Positions 1 to 9,700 of a stretch of DNA of 41,879 nucleotides are shown in pieces. The notes under the pieces are model-generated. The model searched no databases. It was given only the letters and a program-made list of their open reading frames with translations, and had not been told where the DNA came from. The DNA comes from Acidobacteriota bacterium (GTDB taxonomy: Bacteria; Acidobacteriota; Vicinamibacteria; Vicinamibacterales; CAVVIG01): contig JAGWRA010000026.1 of the NCBI GenBank assembly GCA_028876655.1, positions 1 to 41,879 of the forward strand, given 5' to 3'. How positions within the stretch are numbered: the stretch's first letter is position 1; each line of letters starts with the position of its first letter. The position numbers were made by a program, and so were the translations under genes.

Positions 1-179
1 AGCAGTGCCACGCCGCTCAGCCCGAAGCTCAGTGCGGTCGTGCGGTGCATCGCGATGCCGAGCGGTGCGCCGAGCAGGCCGAGCGCCAGGCCGGCCGTCG
101 GTACGCCGAGAGCCACCACCGCGCCGGCCCGCGGCAGCCACCGCGTCATCCATACCGGCCGTGGCGCGGAGCCTGTCAT
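1..179 (-). CDS. Membrane protein, N-terminal part (truncated by window edge)
   Basis: The reverse strand is open from an ATG at 179 to the window edge, giving the first 59 residues. About ten polar residues are followed by a hydrophobic Ala/Leu/Gly/Val stretch (about residues 19-43), which reads as a signal anchor or first transmembrane helix. A second hydrophobic stretch begins near residue 48. No family can be recognised from this fragment, and no strong ribosome-binding site is visible. The next gene on this strand ends at 525, so this one is probably transcribed separately. It could be a chance open frame, but the hydrophobic pattern makes a real membrane protein more likely. Confidence 0.45.
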   Translation of the reverse strand, partial: MTGSAPRPVWMTRWLPRAGAVVALGVPTAGLALGLLGAPLGIAMHRTTALSFGLSGVAL

Positions 180-464
180 GATGGCGTGCAGTGGAGATGG
201 GGGCCGGCCATGGGAGTACTGCGAACGAGGCTGTGGTGCCGCCTCGGCACCGTGCCGGAGGCCGCGCACCGCATGGCATCAATATCTGCTTACCTCAGAC
301 GCCACGCAAGATCGCGTGGGTTCAGCTGTTCGATTTCGTGCAACGCAAGCCGGACAATTGGTGACGGGAACTTCGCGTGTTCAATCGCGCTCCTGGACGC
401 CAGGCCTGCTGTACGCACGACGGGCGCGAGCGGTGCCTCAGCGCCCGCGCCCGTCTGTGATGCT
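180..464. other. Gene-free gap with no clear element
   Basis: This part of the gap between the partial membrane protein and the Asp-box protein holds no convincing gene on either strand. The open frames that cross it have no recognisable domain. It contains a somewhat less GC-rich patch around 275-360. No clear promoter, hairpin or RNA gene is seen. The rest of the gap, from 465, is the heptad array listed separately. Confidence 0.5.
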
Positions 465-527
465 CATCCGGAGCCCGTCGCCTGCAGCCGTGGCCCGGAG
501 CCCGTAGCCCGAGGCCGATGGCCTCTA
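465..527. repeat. Degenerate heptad array touching the stop codon of the Asp-box gene
   Basis: Read from 465 in steps of seven, the units are CATCCGG, AGCCCGT, CGCCTGC, AGCCGTG, GCCCGGA, GCCCGTA, GCCCGAG, GCCGATG and GCCTCTA. The core GCC keeps its phase through most units. The array runs into the reverse-strand stop codon at 525-527. It resembles the CCCGAGC array at 37616-37643, which also abuts the stop codon of a reverse-strand gene. Confidence 0.7.
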
Positions 528-3500
528 CTTGAGCACCCCCGCCGCGTCAGCCTTCACCCTGGCGAGGTCCTTTGCCACGACGTCGTAGCGTGTGTAGGCG
601 CTCGCCGGCACCTTCTGATCGGCACCGGCGACCTCGCGCTCGATGTTCGAGATCTGCGCGATGAGCATGTTCGGCGTGTACGGCCCCGGCGTGTTCTCGA
701 GCTCGTAGTACACCTTCTCGATGGCCGCGCGGTCGCCGCTGCCGCTCTGCATCGCCGCGTGCAGCTGGTCGGCGAGCTGCCGCGCCTGGCTGAGCAGGTC
801 GCGCACCTTCAATGAGAAGGCGGCCTGTGCCGTCAGGTCGGCTTCGGTGATGCCGGCCTTTGCGACGCGCGGATCGATTCTCACCTGCACGGTCGTCGTC
901 TTCGTCACGTCGCCGACCTTCAGGCGGACGGTGTAGACCCCGGGCGGCACCATCGGCCCGCCGACGGTCCCCTCGGGCTCGCTGGGGCTCCAGGCGCCGA
1001 AGTACCGCAGATCCCACACGAAGCGGTTCATGCCGGCCTGCTTCGGCAGCACGGTCGTCAGGCCGCCGAACCGGCGCGCCATGTAGCCCCCGCCGATCTG
1101 GTTCCGGCCGGCACTCGAGTAGCGCCGGACCAGGTGGCCGGCACCGTCGAGGATGTCGAGCGTGAGGTCACCCGACTGCGCTGCCGGCAGTGTGTAGTCG
1201 ATGTACGCCCCGGCCGGCGGATAGGTGGGCCAGCCGGGCTCGTTCACGATCGGTACGTAGCGCATCCGGTACGCCGGTGCCGGCTTGAAGAGGAAGACGG
1301 GCTGTGCCGGATCCCAGGCCGGCAGTGCCGGCGCGGCGGTCCGGTGCGCGGCTGCCGCGCGCGTCGCGTGGTGGAGGCTCAGCGCGAGCTGCCGCAGCGG
1401 CTCGACGTCGTCCATGATCCAGAAGCCGCGGCCCATGGTCGAGATGACGAGGCTGTTGTCGACGACCTTGATGTCGGTGACGGCGACGGCCGGCAGGTTC
1501 TGCTGCAGCGTCTGCCAGTGTCCGCCGTTGTCGAACGACACGAACGCGCCGTACCACGTGCCGGCGTAGAGCAACCCTTCGACCTCGGGATCCTCGCGGA
1601 CGACGTGCATCGGGAAGTCGTCGGGGATGCCGTTGGTGCCGTTGGTCAGCAGCGTCCAGTGGGCGCCGTAGTCGTTCGTCGTGTACAGGTACGGCTTGTA
1701 GTCGCCGAAGTAGATCCGGTAGATCGAGACGTAGGCCGAGCCCTTGCGGTGCGGCGAGTCCTCGATCGTGTGGACGCGGCCGCCGGCGGGGCCGGGCGGT
1801 GTGACGTTCTTCCAGACCTTGCCGCCGTCGCGCGTCACCCACACGGGCCCGTCGTTCGAGCCGGTCCAGATGACGCCCGGTTCCTCGCGCGACGCACGGA
1901 TCGCGTACAGCGCGCTGTAGACCTCTTCACCCGTCATGTCGCGGGTGATCGGCTCGCCCGAGTCGGTCTGCGTCTCGGGCGTGTCGGCCGTCAGGTCCGG
2001 GCTGATCTTCTGCCAGTGGACGCCGCCGTCGGTCGTCCGGAACAGGTACTGCGCGCCGTGATAGACGATCTTCGGGTTGAGCGGATCGACTTCGATCGGC
2101 CCCTGCCGCACGAACCGGTCGATCTGGTCCTTCGGGTTCAGGCCGTACCGCTGCTGCGGATTGATCCAGTACATCTGCTCCTGTCCGGTCTCGGTGTCGT
2201 ACCGGCCGAACTCACCCTTGCAGTCGCCGTAGACGACCCGTCCGCTCGGGTCGGGACGGATCTGACCGCTCTCGCAGCCCGACGCCTCGCCCCACGCCTG
2301 CTCCGGCCGGTCGAGCGGCCAGGAGACCGGCGGCAGGCTCGACAGCACGACCGTCGAGTTGTCCTGCTGCGGCCCGTAGATCCGGAAGGGGAACTGCCGG
2401 TCGGTGTCGACCATGTAGAACTCGCCGGTCAGCTGGTTCATGATCGACGACCAGCTCTTCCCGCCGTCCTGCGTGACGTTCGCGCCGCCGTCGTTGTACT
2501 CGATGGCGATCTGCGGGTGGTCCGGGTTGAACCAGATGCCGTGGTTGTCGCCGTGCGGCGTCTCGACGGTCGTCCAGGTCTTCCCGCCGTCGGTCGACTT
2601 GTGCAGGCCGAGCTCGCTCACCCACACTTCGTTCTCGTTCTTCGGGTTCACCTCGACGTAGTTGAAGTAGAACGGCCGGGCGCGCAGCCGCGGGCTGTTG
2701 CTCCGGAGCTGCCAGCTGACGCCGCCGTCCTCCGAGCGGTAGAGGCCGCCCTCGGGGCCCGGCGCCTCGACCATCGCGTAGACCACCTTCGGGTCCGACT
2801 GCGCGATGTCGACCCACACCTTGCCGATGAGATCCTTCGGCAGGCCGGCCGTCTCGTGCGTCCAGTGGTCGCCCCCGTCGATCGTCCGGTAGATGCCGCC
2901 GGTGGCCGCCGGACCGCCGCTGATGATCGTCCAGGGCCGCCGCTGCGCGCGCCAGGCGCCCGCAATCACCTCGTTCGGGTCTTCCCAGTTGATCGCCAGC
3001 GAGACGGCGCCGGTCTCGTTGTTGATGAACAGGACCTTCTGCCAGCTCTTCCCGCCATCCTTCGTCCGGTAGACGCCCCGCTCGGCCGTCCACTTGAACG
3101 GATCGCCAAGCGCCGCCACGTAGACGATGTCGGGGTTCTTCGGGTCGACGCGGACGGAGCCGATCTGGCCGACGTCCTTCAGGCCCACGTACTGCCATGT
3201 CTTGCCGGCGTCGGTCGACTTGTACACGCCGCGGCCGAGGATCACGTTGCTGCGGATCGCCTCGCTGCCGGTGCCGACGTAGACGATGTCGGGGTTCGAG
3301 TCGGCGACGTCGATGGCGCCGATCGACGGCGTGGTCATCTGGCCGTCGCTGACCGGCTTCCACGTGATGCCGTAATCGGTCGTCTTCCAGACGCCGCCAC
3401 CCGAGGCCCCCAGGTAGAAGACGTTCGGCCGGGTGCGGACGCCGGTGGCCGCGGTCACACGGCCGCCGCGGTTGGGACCGACGGCGCGCCAGGTGAGCTT

Positions 3501-3647
3501 CTGGTACAGCGACGGATCGATGAGGACGTTCGGATCGGATTGGGCCGTCAGCCGGGTCTGGCCCGGGCCCCCGAACAGGAGCACGGCCGCGACGAAGGTG
3601 ACGAGCGCGAGCAGGCTGCGTCGTACCGGAAGAGGCAGCGTCTTCAT
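525..3647 (-). CDS. Exported sortilin/VPS10-like Asp-box (BNR) beta-propeller protein
   Basis: The 1040-residue protein starts with a signal peptide (two Arg near residue 10, then a Leu/Val/Ala core to about residue 25, cleavage probably near 36). From about residue 87 to 720 it carries around ten Asp-box motifs of the form S/T-x-D-x-G-x-x-W (for example KTTDYGITW, KSTDAGKTW, RTKDGGKSW, KSTDGGKTW). These mark the blades of sortilin/VPS10-like or sialidase-like propellers. A C-terminal part (about 760-950) has FlgD/FN3-like beta character, and the end is helical. Sialidase Arg-triad chemistry cannot be claimed, so a binding or structural role outside the cytoplasm is more likely. The ATG at 3647 is preceded by TGAGGA at good spacing. 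It lies downstream of the exported DsrE gene on the same strand, with a strong hairpin between them. Confidence 0.88.
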   Translation of the reverse strand: MKTLPLPVRRSLLALVTFVAAVLLFGGPGQTRLTAQSDPNVLIDPSLYQKLTWRAVGPNRGGRVTAATGVRTRPNVFYLGASGGGVWKTTDYGITWKPVSDGQMTTPSIGAIDVADSNPDIVYVGTGSEAIRSNVILGRGVYKSTDAGKTWQYVGLKDVGQIGSVRVDPKNPDIVYVAALGDPFKWTAERGVYRTKDGGKSWQKVLFINNETGAVSLAINWEDPNEVIAGAWRAQRRPWTIISGGPAATGGIYRTIDGGDHWTHETAGLPKDLIGKVWVDIAQSDPKVVYAMVEAPGPEGGLYRSEDGGVSWQLRSNSPRLRARPFYFNYVEVNPKNENEVWVSELGLHKSTDGGKTWTTVETPHGDNHGIWFNPDHPQIAIEYNDGGANVTQDGGKSWSSIMNQLTGEFYMVDTDRQFPFRIYGPQQDNSTVVLSSLPPVSWPLDRPEQAWGEASGCESGQIRPDPSGRVVYGDCKGEFGRYDTETGQEQMYWINPQQRYGLNPKDQIDRFVRQGPIEVDPLNPKIVYHGAQYLFRTTDGGVHWQKISPDLTADTPETQTDSGEPITRDMTGEEVYSALYAIRASREEPGVIWTGSNDGPVWVTRDGGKVWKNVTPPGPAGGRVHTIEDSPHRKGSAYVSIYRIYFGDYKPYLYTTNDYGAHWTLLTNGTNGIPDDFPMHVVREDPEVEGLLYAGTWYGAFVSFDNGGHWQTLQQNLPAVAVTDIKVVDNSLVISTMGRGFWIMDDVEPLRQLALSLHHATRAAAAHRTAAPALPAWDPAQPVFLFKPAPAYRMRYVPIVNEPGWPTYPPAGAYIDYTLPAAQSGDLTLDILDGAGHLVRRYSSAGRNQIGGGYMARRFGGLTTVLPKQAGMNRFVWDLRYFGAWSPSEPEGTVGGPMVPPGVYTVRLKVGDVTKTTTVQVRIDPRVAKAGITEADLTAQAAFSLKVRDLLSQARQLADQLHAAMQSGSGDRAAIEKVYYELENTPGPYTPNMLIAQISNIEREVAGADQKVPASAYTRYDVVAKDLARVKADAAGVLK

Positions 3648-3703
3648 AGGGACATCCTCAATGCGCGAGAAGACCGGATGCGCAATCCTGGGGCGGATCG
3701 CGG

Positions 3704-3734
3704 GCCGGCCGGCCCCGAGACGGGGCCGGCCGGC
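3704..3734. terminator. Perfect 13-bp GC hairpin between DsrE and the Asp-box gene
   Basis: GCCGGCCGGCCCC (3704-3716) is followed by a 5-nt loop GAGAC and the exact inverted copy at 3722-3734. It lies 52 bp beyond the reverse-strand stop at 3786, where a terminator for the DsrE transcript is expected, and 57 bp before the next start at 3647. There is no T-tract, so it may instead act as an attenuator or mRNA stabiliser in the leader of the Asp-box gene. A TATACT hexamer on the reverse strand (3753-3748) sits just upstream of it. Confidence 0.6.
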
Positions 3735-3785
3735 TGAACAAGCGCCAAGTATAACGGCTGAGGTGGCGGGCGCGGGAAGGGGAAT

Positions 3786-4346
3786 TTACGGCATGACGAC
3801 GTAGCCCTCGCCCGCCAGCGTCGTCATGACGGTCAGGGCCGAGAGGCTCAACTGCACCTGTGGCGCCAGTTCCTTCTTGGCGAAGCCCCGGGCGGCTGCC
3901 GTCTGGCCGCAGATGTAGATGGCCACGCCCGCCTGGTGCAGCGCCTCGAGCAGCCCGAGGTTCGGGTTGTCGGTGTGGTACCGGGCCTGGTACGCGGCGT
4001 TGCTCAGGGCGTCCTTGCCGGCGGGGCCGTGCAGGATGAGCGCGAGCTTCATGTTCTTCAGCGGCACGCCGGCCTGCCCCTGCATGTTCAGGTACCGGGC
4101 GACCGTGTCGATGTTCGAGTTCAGTTCTGACGCCGACTTCGGGGTCCGCGTGACGCTGAAGATCACCTTGAAGACGTGATCCGTGGGCGGCTTGAAGTCG
4201 GCGTCGGGGACGGCGAACACGGCGCCGTAGCCCTTGATGTACGGGCCGTCGTGCGTGGGCGGCTTGTCCTGGGCGCGGGCGCCGGCGGTCAGACAGAACA
4301 GCGAGGCGGCGAAGAGCAGGATAGAGACGGACAGGCGTTTGGTCAC
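3786..4346 (-). CDS. Exported DsrE-family protein
   Basis: I choose the GTG at 4346: it is preceded by TGAGGAC at proper spacing and gives a 186-residue protein starting directly with a signal peptide (TKRLSVS, then a Leu/Phe/Ala core, cleavage after GARAQ). The mature part has the DsrE-like alpha/beta fold. A first strand with hydrophobic IFSVTR is followed by a helix containing NSNIDTVARYLN, a strand with KLALILHGPAG, and a late strand VAIYICGQTAA with a single Cys in the position typical of the family. DsrE proteins usually handle sulfur in the cytoplasm. Exported members are common in annotations, but their roles are unclear. No other sulfur gene is nearby, so sulfur transfer is not supported by context. 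Upstream extension of the frame to 4451 lacks a signal peptide at its start and is rejected. Confidence 0.82.
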   Translation of the reverse strand: MTKRLSVSILLFAASLFCLTAGARAQDKPPTHDGPYIKGYGAVFAVPDADFKPPTDHVFKVIFSVTRTPKSASELNSNIDTVARYLNMQGQAGVPLKNMKLALILHGPAGKDALSNAAYQARYHTDNPNLGLLEALHQAGVAIYICGQTAAARGFAKKELAPQVQLSLSALTVMTTLAGEGYVVMP

Positions 4347-4467
4347 AATCGGGTCCTCATTGTTCAGTTCGCATGGGGCCCCACCCCCATGCGTTGCCGT
4401 CGCTGACGCTCCGGATCTTGAAAGATGCAGGGTTGCCGCTTCGAGTGGCACCCGCGTCGGCGTCCTC

Positions 4468-5370
<903 letters not shown>

Positions 5371-5376
5371 GGCCCC

Positions 5377-5383
5377 TATAATA
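5377..5383. promoter_or_regulatory. Shared bidirectional -10 element for two leaderless divergent genes
   Basis: TATAAT at 5377-5382 ends 6 nt before the ATG at 5389 on the plus strand. Read on the other strand, TATTAT (5383-5378) ends 7 nt before the ATG at 5370. With a start site about 7 nt after a -10, both transcripts would begin at or next to their start codons. Only 18 bp separate the two starts, so no ribosome-binding sites fit. No strong -35 box is visible; any -35 would lie inside the opposite gene. Confidence 0.65.
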
Positions 5384-5388
5384 CCTGC

Positions 5389-5904
5389 ATGGCCAGCTTC
5401 CGTGAGCGCCTCGCCGGTGCCATCGGGCTGAACGCCGCCACGTACGAGGAGGTCGAGGCCGACCGGAGCGCGACCGGCCAGGCCATGGCCGTGGTGCTGT
5501 TGTCGAGCGTTGCCGCCGGCATCGGTGCCATCGGCATCTTCGGCCCGGCGGGCATCGTCCGCGGCGCCGTCAGCGCGCTGGTCGGCTGGTGCGTCTGGGC
5601 CGTCCTGACCTACATCATCGGAACCCGCCTCCTGCCCGAACCGCAGACCCGGGCGACGGTCGGGGAACTCCTGCGGACGACCGGATTCGCCGCCGGGCCC
5701 GGGCTGTTCCGCATCTTCACCCTCGTGCCGGGGGTGGGCTGGCTGGTTGCGCTGGTCTCGGCCGTCTGGATGCTGGCGGCCATGATCGTGGCCGTCCGCC
5801 AGGCGCTCGACTACACCAGCACCCTTCGCGCCGTCGCCGTCTGCGTCATCGGCTTCCTTATTTACCTGGCAACCGCCCTCCTGTTCCTGCCGTTTGCCGG
5901 CTGA
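5389..5904 (+). CDS. Yip1-family-like integral membrane protein
   Basis: The 171-residue protein begins with an amphipathic N-terminus (SFRERLAGAIGLN and an acidic patch around residues 20-28). It then has about five hydrophobic segments, at roughly residues 29-50, 52-76, 98-112, 113-132 and 145-168. The arrangement, including GTRLLPEPQTRATVGELLRT between helices and the FRIFTLVPGVGWLV stretch, matches the bacterial YIP1 family. Function in bacteria is unknown. The start is the only ATG near the divergent promoter and is probably leaderless (TATAAT 6 nt upstream). It is probably a single-gene transcript, because a promoter region for the next operon follows. Confidence 0.8.
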   Translation: MASFRERLAGAIGLNAATYEEVEADRSATGQAMAVVLLSSVAAGIGAIGIFGPAGIVRGAVSALVGWCVWAVLTYIIGTRLLPEPQTRATVGELLRTTGFAAGPGLFRIFTLVPGVGWLVALVSAVWMLAAMIVAVRQALDYTSTLRAVAVCVIGFLIYLATALLFLPFAG

Positions 5905-5947
5905 CCCCCTGCCCGGGGCGTCGCTGTCTTGAAAAGTCGCCATAACG

Positions 5948-6008
5948 ACCACAAAGTGGTGTACTTACAGAACTGAAATTACACAAACACTTACGTTCGC
6001 GTTATACT
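5948..6008 (+). promoter_or_regulatory. AT-rich promoter region of the secreted-protein operon, with a palindrome
   Basis: This is an unusually AT-rich patch. TTACAC (5979-5984) and TATACT (6003-6008) are 18 bp apart and resemble -35 and -10 boxes. The predicted transcript would have a leader of about 150 nt before the ATG at 6164. Just upstream, ACCAC-AAA-GTGGT (5948-5960) is a perfect 5-bp inverted repeat, centred about 25 bp before the -35 and suited to an activator or operator site. Both are sequence-only assignments. Confidence 0.5.
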
Positions 6009-6163
6009 GCCCGGCGCTCGATGAGCCCATCTTTGACACCAAACCGTCGTCCGCCGTCTGCGGGTCTGCCGTCCGCCCCGTGGTCGCCCCGCTCTCGAGG
6101 CGGATTCGCCTGACTTCATCGACGCTCACCTTTCACCGTTTCCCCATCTTCATCGGAGGAGCC

Positions 6164-6730
6164 ATGACCAACTGGATATCCCTGCGCCGGATGTCACGAC
6201 CGGCGGCCGCGCTGGCGCTGCTCGGCCTGACGCTCGGCGGCGTGCCCGCCGCGTCCGCGCAGACCGCGGCGGCAACCGGGCCGCAGACGTACAACGTGAA
6301 TCTCTCGCACGCGCAGGTGTCGTACCCGTCGACGACGCAGGTCGTCGTGACGATGCAGGCGACGGGCGCGCTGCCCGGTCTGCTGACGCTGACGCTCAAT
6401 CACGACGCCGGGTCGGCCGACGTGACGTCGGCGACGTGGGCGCTGACGGTTTCGTCCGCGCAGTACTCACCGCTGCCGGCCGGCACGACGAGCGACGACC
6501 CCGATGCGCAGGTGATGACCCTGGTGAACGAAGGGACGCTCGGCGGCAAGGTCACCGGCGCGACGCTGGTGACCGACGCGAACGGCGCCGTCGTCGGCGT
6601 CAGCGGCGCGCAGCTCTTCATTGTCAGCGGCAGCCTGCAGTTCGACGGCGCGGCTGGTGGCGGCTCCCTGCAGGCGACGGGCTTCGCGGACTTCGCGACC
6701 TCGTCGGGCACGTTGAGCCTCAACTTCTAG
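6164..6730 (+). CDS. Small exported protein of unknown function
   Basis: The ATG at 6164 follows GGAGGAG almost directly and gives a 188-residue protein. It has a clear signal peptide (residues 1-32; Arg-rich start, Ala/Leu core, cleavage after ASAQ). The mature chain is rich in Thr, Val, Ser, Gly and Ala in alternating pattern, which suggests an all-beta domain. It ends GTLSLNF with a C-terminal Phe and has no Cys. I recognise no family. It lies 21 bp upstream of the very large MBG-repeat protein on the same strand, so the two are probably co-transcribed and may act together at the cell surface. The in-frame extension upstream to 6080 lacks a ribosome-binding site and would bury the signal peptide. 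Confidence 0.82.
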   Translation: MTNWISLRRMSRPAAALALLGLTLGGVPAASAQTAAATGPQTYNVNLSHAQVSYPSTTQVVVTMQATGALPGLLTLTLNHDAGSADVTSATWALTVSSAQYSPLPAGTTSDDPDAQVMTLVNEGTLGGKVTGATLVTDANGAVVGVSGAQLFIVSGSLQFDGAAGGGSLQATGFADFATSSGTLSLNF

Positions 6731-6751
6731 GCTGTCAGGGAGAGACTCACG

Positions 6752-9700
6752 ATGACCGCACAACTCAAGAAGGCCGCGCTGGTCCTGGTGGCCGTCCTGG
6801 CGCTGACGGGCATGTTCAGCAGCCGGGCGTACGCCACCCACTTCCGCTACAGCACCATCTCGTGGTCGGCGAGCCCGACCAACACCCACCAGGTGACGTT
6901 CCAGATTCAGTCGGCCTGGCGGTGGGACTTCCCGTGGCAGATCTCGCATCCGCAGGTCGGCCAGACGTTCAACTCCGGCTACGTCTTCTATTTCGGGGAC
7001 GGGAGCTATGGTCAGATGAACCTGACCGTCACTGCGGTCGATGCGGCCAACGACTGGATGGTGGCGACGACGACGCTGACGCACACCTATGCGGGCAACG
7101 GTCCCTACATGGCGTATTTCGAGAACTGCTGCCGCCTGTCGACGCTGCTCGACAACAACCACGACCTCAACTTCATCCTGGATACGAGGGTCGTGCTGAG
7201 TAATACGCAGCCGAACCAGTCGCCGACGGTTGCGAGCGTGCCAATCATCGTGATGCCGGCGGGCGTGACGACGAGCTTCCAGATTCCGGCGAGCGATCCC
7301 GACGGGACGATTGCGTCCTACGCCCTCTCGACCACGGTGCAGTCGGGGCTAGACACGCCCTCGCCGCTGGGATTGAAGCTCACACCGTCTGGCCTGGTGA
7401 CCTGGACGCCGGCGACGTTCCAGGAAGGGCTGCATGCGATCCAGTTCACGATCACGGACAACGACGGGAACACCGTGCCGCTCGACGTGCTCCTGAACGT
7501 CATTCCTTATGCCGGTGGCACGCCGCCGACGGTGCTGATCAACAGCTCGAGCAGCCCGGTGACCGTGAACGCGCAGGCGGGCGTGCCGCTCAGCGTCGCG
7601 TTGGGCGCGACCGATCCGGACCTCGACCCGGCGACGGGACTGCCGAATACCCTGGTGACGATGGGCTCGGGCGGCCTGCCGGTGGGTGCCACGGTGACGC
7701 CGACGATGCCGTTCACGCAGCGGGTGCCGGAGACGGCGACGTTCACCTGGACGCCGACCCTGGCGCAGGCGGCGCAGACCTACACGGTCGTCTTCTCGGC
7801 GACCGACAACACCGGGCTGCAGTCGACCAACTCGCTGACGATCCACGTGGCGAGCCCGCAGCCGCCGACGGCGACCTGTTCGCCGGCGACCTACGCGGTG
7901 CAGCCGACCTCCGCGGCCGGTGCCGACGTCACGATGTCGGCCGCCGTGCAGGATCCGAACAAGCTGCCGCTGACGGTCACCTGGACCGCTGACGGCGCGG
8001 CGACCCCCGCGCAGACCGACAACGTGGCCGGCGGGACGACCGGTCCGACCACGCTGACCTCGACGCAGACCTTTGCGGTTGGCAGCCACTCGGTGGTGGT
8101 GGCGGCGACGAATACCTTCTTCTCGACCGGCACGTGCACCATCGGCGTGACGGTGGCGAAGGCGGACCAGACGATCACCTTCCCGGAGGTCGGGCCACAG
8201 ACCTACGGCGGCGCGCCGATCGTGCTGGGGGCGACCGCTTCGTCCGGTCTGCCGGTGACCTACACGCTGCTCTCGGGGCCGGCGACGCTCAGCGGCAACA
8301 CGCTGACGATCACGGGTGCCGGAGCGATCATGGTGATCGCCTCGCAGGCGGGTGACGCCACCTTCAACCCGGCGGCCGATGTCCCGCAGGAGATTGTCGT
8401 CGGGTTGGCGACGCCGGTGGTGTCGGTGACGGGCGGGACCTTCACCTACGACGGGACGCCGCACGCCGCCACGGTGACGGCCACCGGCGTGGGCGGCGCG
8501 CCCCTCGCGCCGGTGACGGTGACCTACAACGGGTCGGCGGCGGTGCCGGTCGACGCGGGAACCTACACCGTGCAGGCCAGCTACGCCGGCGGCGCGAACT
8601 ACGCGCCCGCCAGCGGCTCGGCGACGGTCACGATCAACAAGGCGACGCCGGCGGTCACGGTGACCGGCGGCACCTTCACCTACGACGGGACGCCGCACGC
8701 GGCCACCGTCTCGGTGACCGGCGTGGGCGGCGCGGCCCTCTCGCCGGTGACGGTCACCTACAACGGCGCGCCCGACGTGCCGGTGCACGGCGGGAGCTAC
8801 GCGGTCGCCGCGTCGTTCGCCGGTGACGCCAACTACCTGCCGGCCAGCGGCACGGCCTCGATCTCCATCACCCGGGCGTTGCCGGCGATGGTGGTCAAGG
8901 CCGGGACGTTCACCTACGACGGCACGCCGCACGCGGCGACCGTGTCGGTGACCGGCGTGGGCGGCGTGGCGCTCGGCCCGGCCACGGTCCTCTACAACGG
9001 ATCGCCCTCGGTGCCGACGAGTGCCGGCAGCTACCCGGTGCAGGCCCACTACGCGGGGACGACGGACTACGATCCGGTCGACGGCACGGGGACGCTCGTG
9101 ATCAACCCGGCGTCGCTGACCATCGCGGCCAACAGCACGTCGATGTCCTACGGCGGCGTGGTGCCGGCGCTCGGCGTGACCTACACGGGCTTCGTGGGCG
9201 GCGATTCGCCGGCGAGCCTCGCCACGCCGGTGACGATCTCGACGACGGCGACGCCGACGAGCCCGGTGGGGACCTACCCGATCGTGGTGGGCGGCGCGAC
9301 GTCGCCGAACTACACGATCGCGTTCGTCAACGGCGTGCTGACGGTGAACCCGGGCCAGCTGACGATTACCGCCGACAACCAGACCAAGTGGGTGGGGGCG
9401 GACGTCCCGGCGCTGACGGTCACCTACGCCGGCTTCGTCAACGGCGACACGGCGGCGAGCCTGACGACGCCGGTGACGGTCACCACGACGGCCACGAAGC
9501 TGAGCCCGTCGGGGACCTACCCGATCGTGGTCTCGGGCGCGACCGACCCGAACTACACCATCGTGTTCGCCAACGGGACGTTGACGGTGGTGGGGCTGCA
9601 GCAGGTGAAGCAGACGGCGCGCGCGGCGATCGCGGCGCTGAAGCCGACCGGCAGCCGCCAGATGGATCATGAGATCGACGAGGCGCTGCGGGAAATCGAC

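Noticed and set aside
1134-3737. Very long plus-strand open frame opposite the Asp-box gene
   Set aside because: It is the antisense shadow of a high-GC gene: Arg/Val/Asp-rich, no domain, no ribosome-binding site, while the minus strand has a signal peptide and Asp-box motifs.
4347-4467. Riboswitch or terminator between FAH and DsrE genes
   Set aside because: Only a weak 5-bp inverted repeat (ATCTT/AAGAT) is present. No fold or known motif stands out.
6009-6163. Further heptad array in the leader of the secretion operon
   Set aside because: CCGTCTGC/GGGTCTGC/CGTCCGCC look repetitive at 6052-6075, but the phase is not kept and the units are too few.
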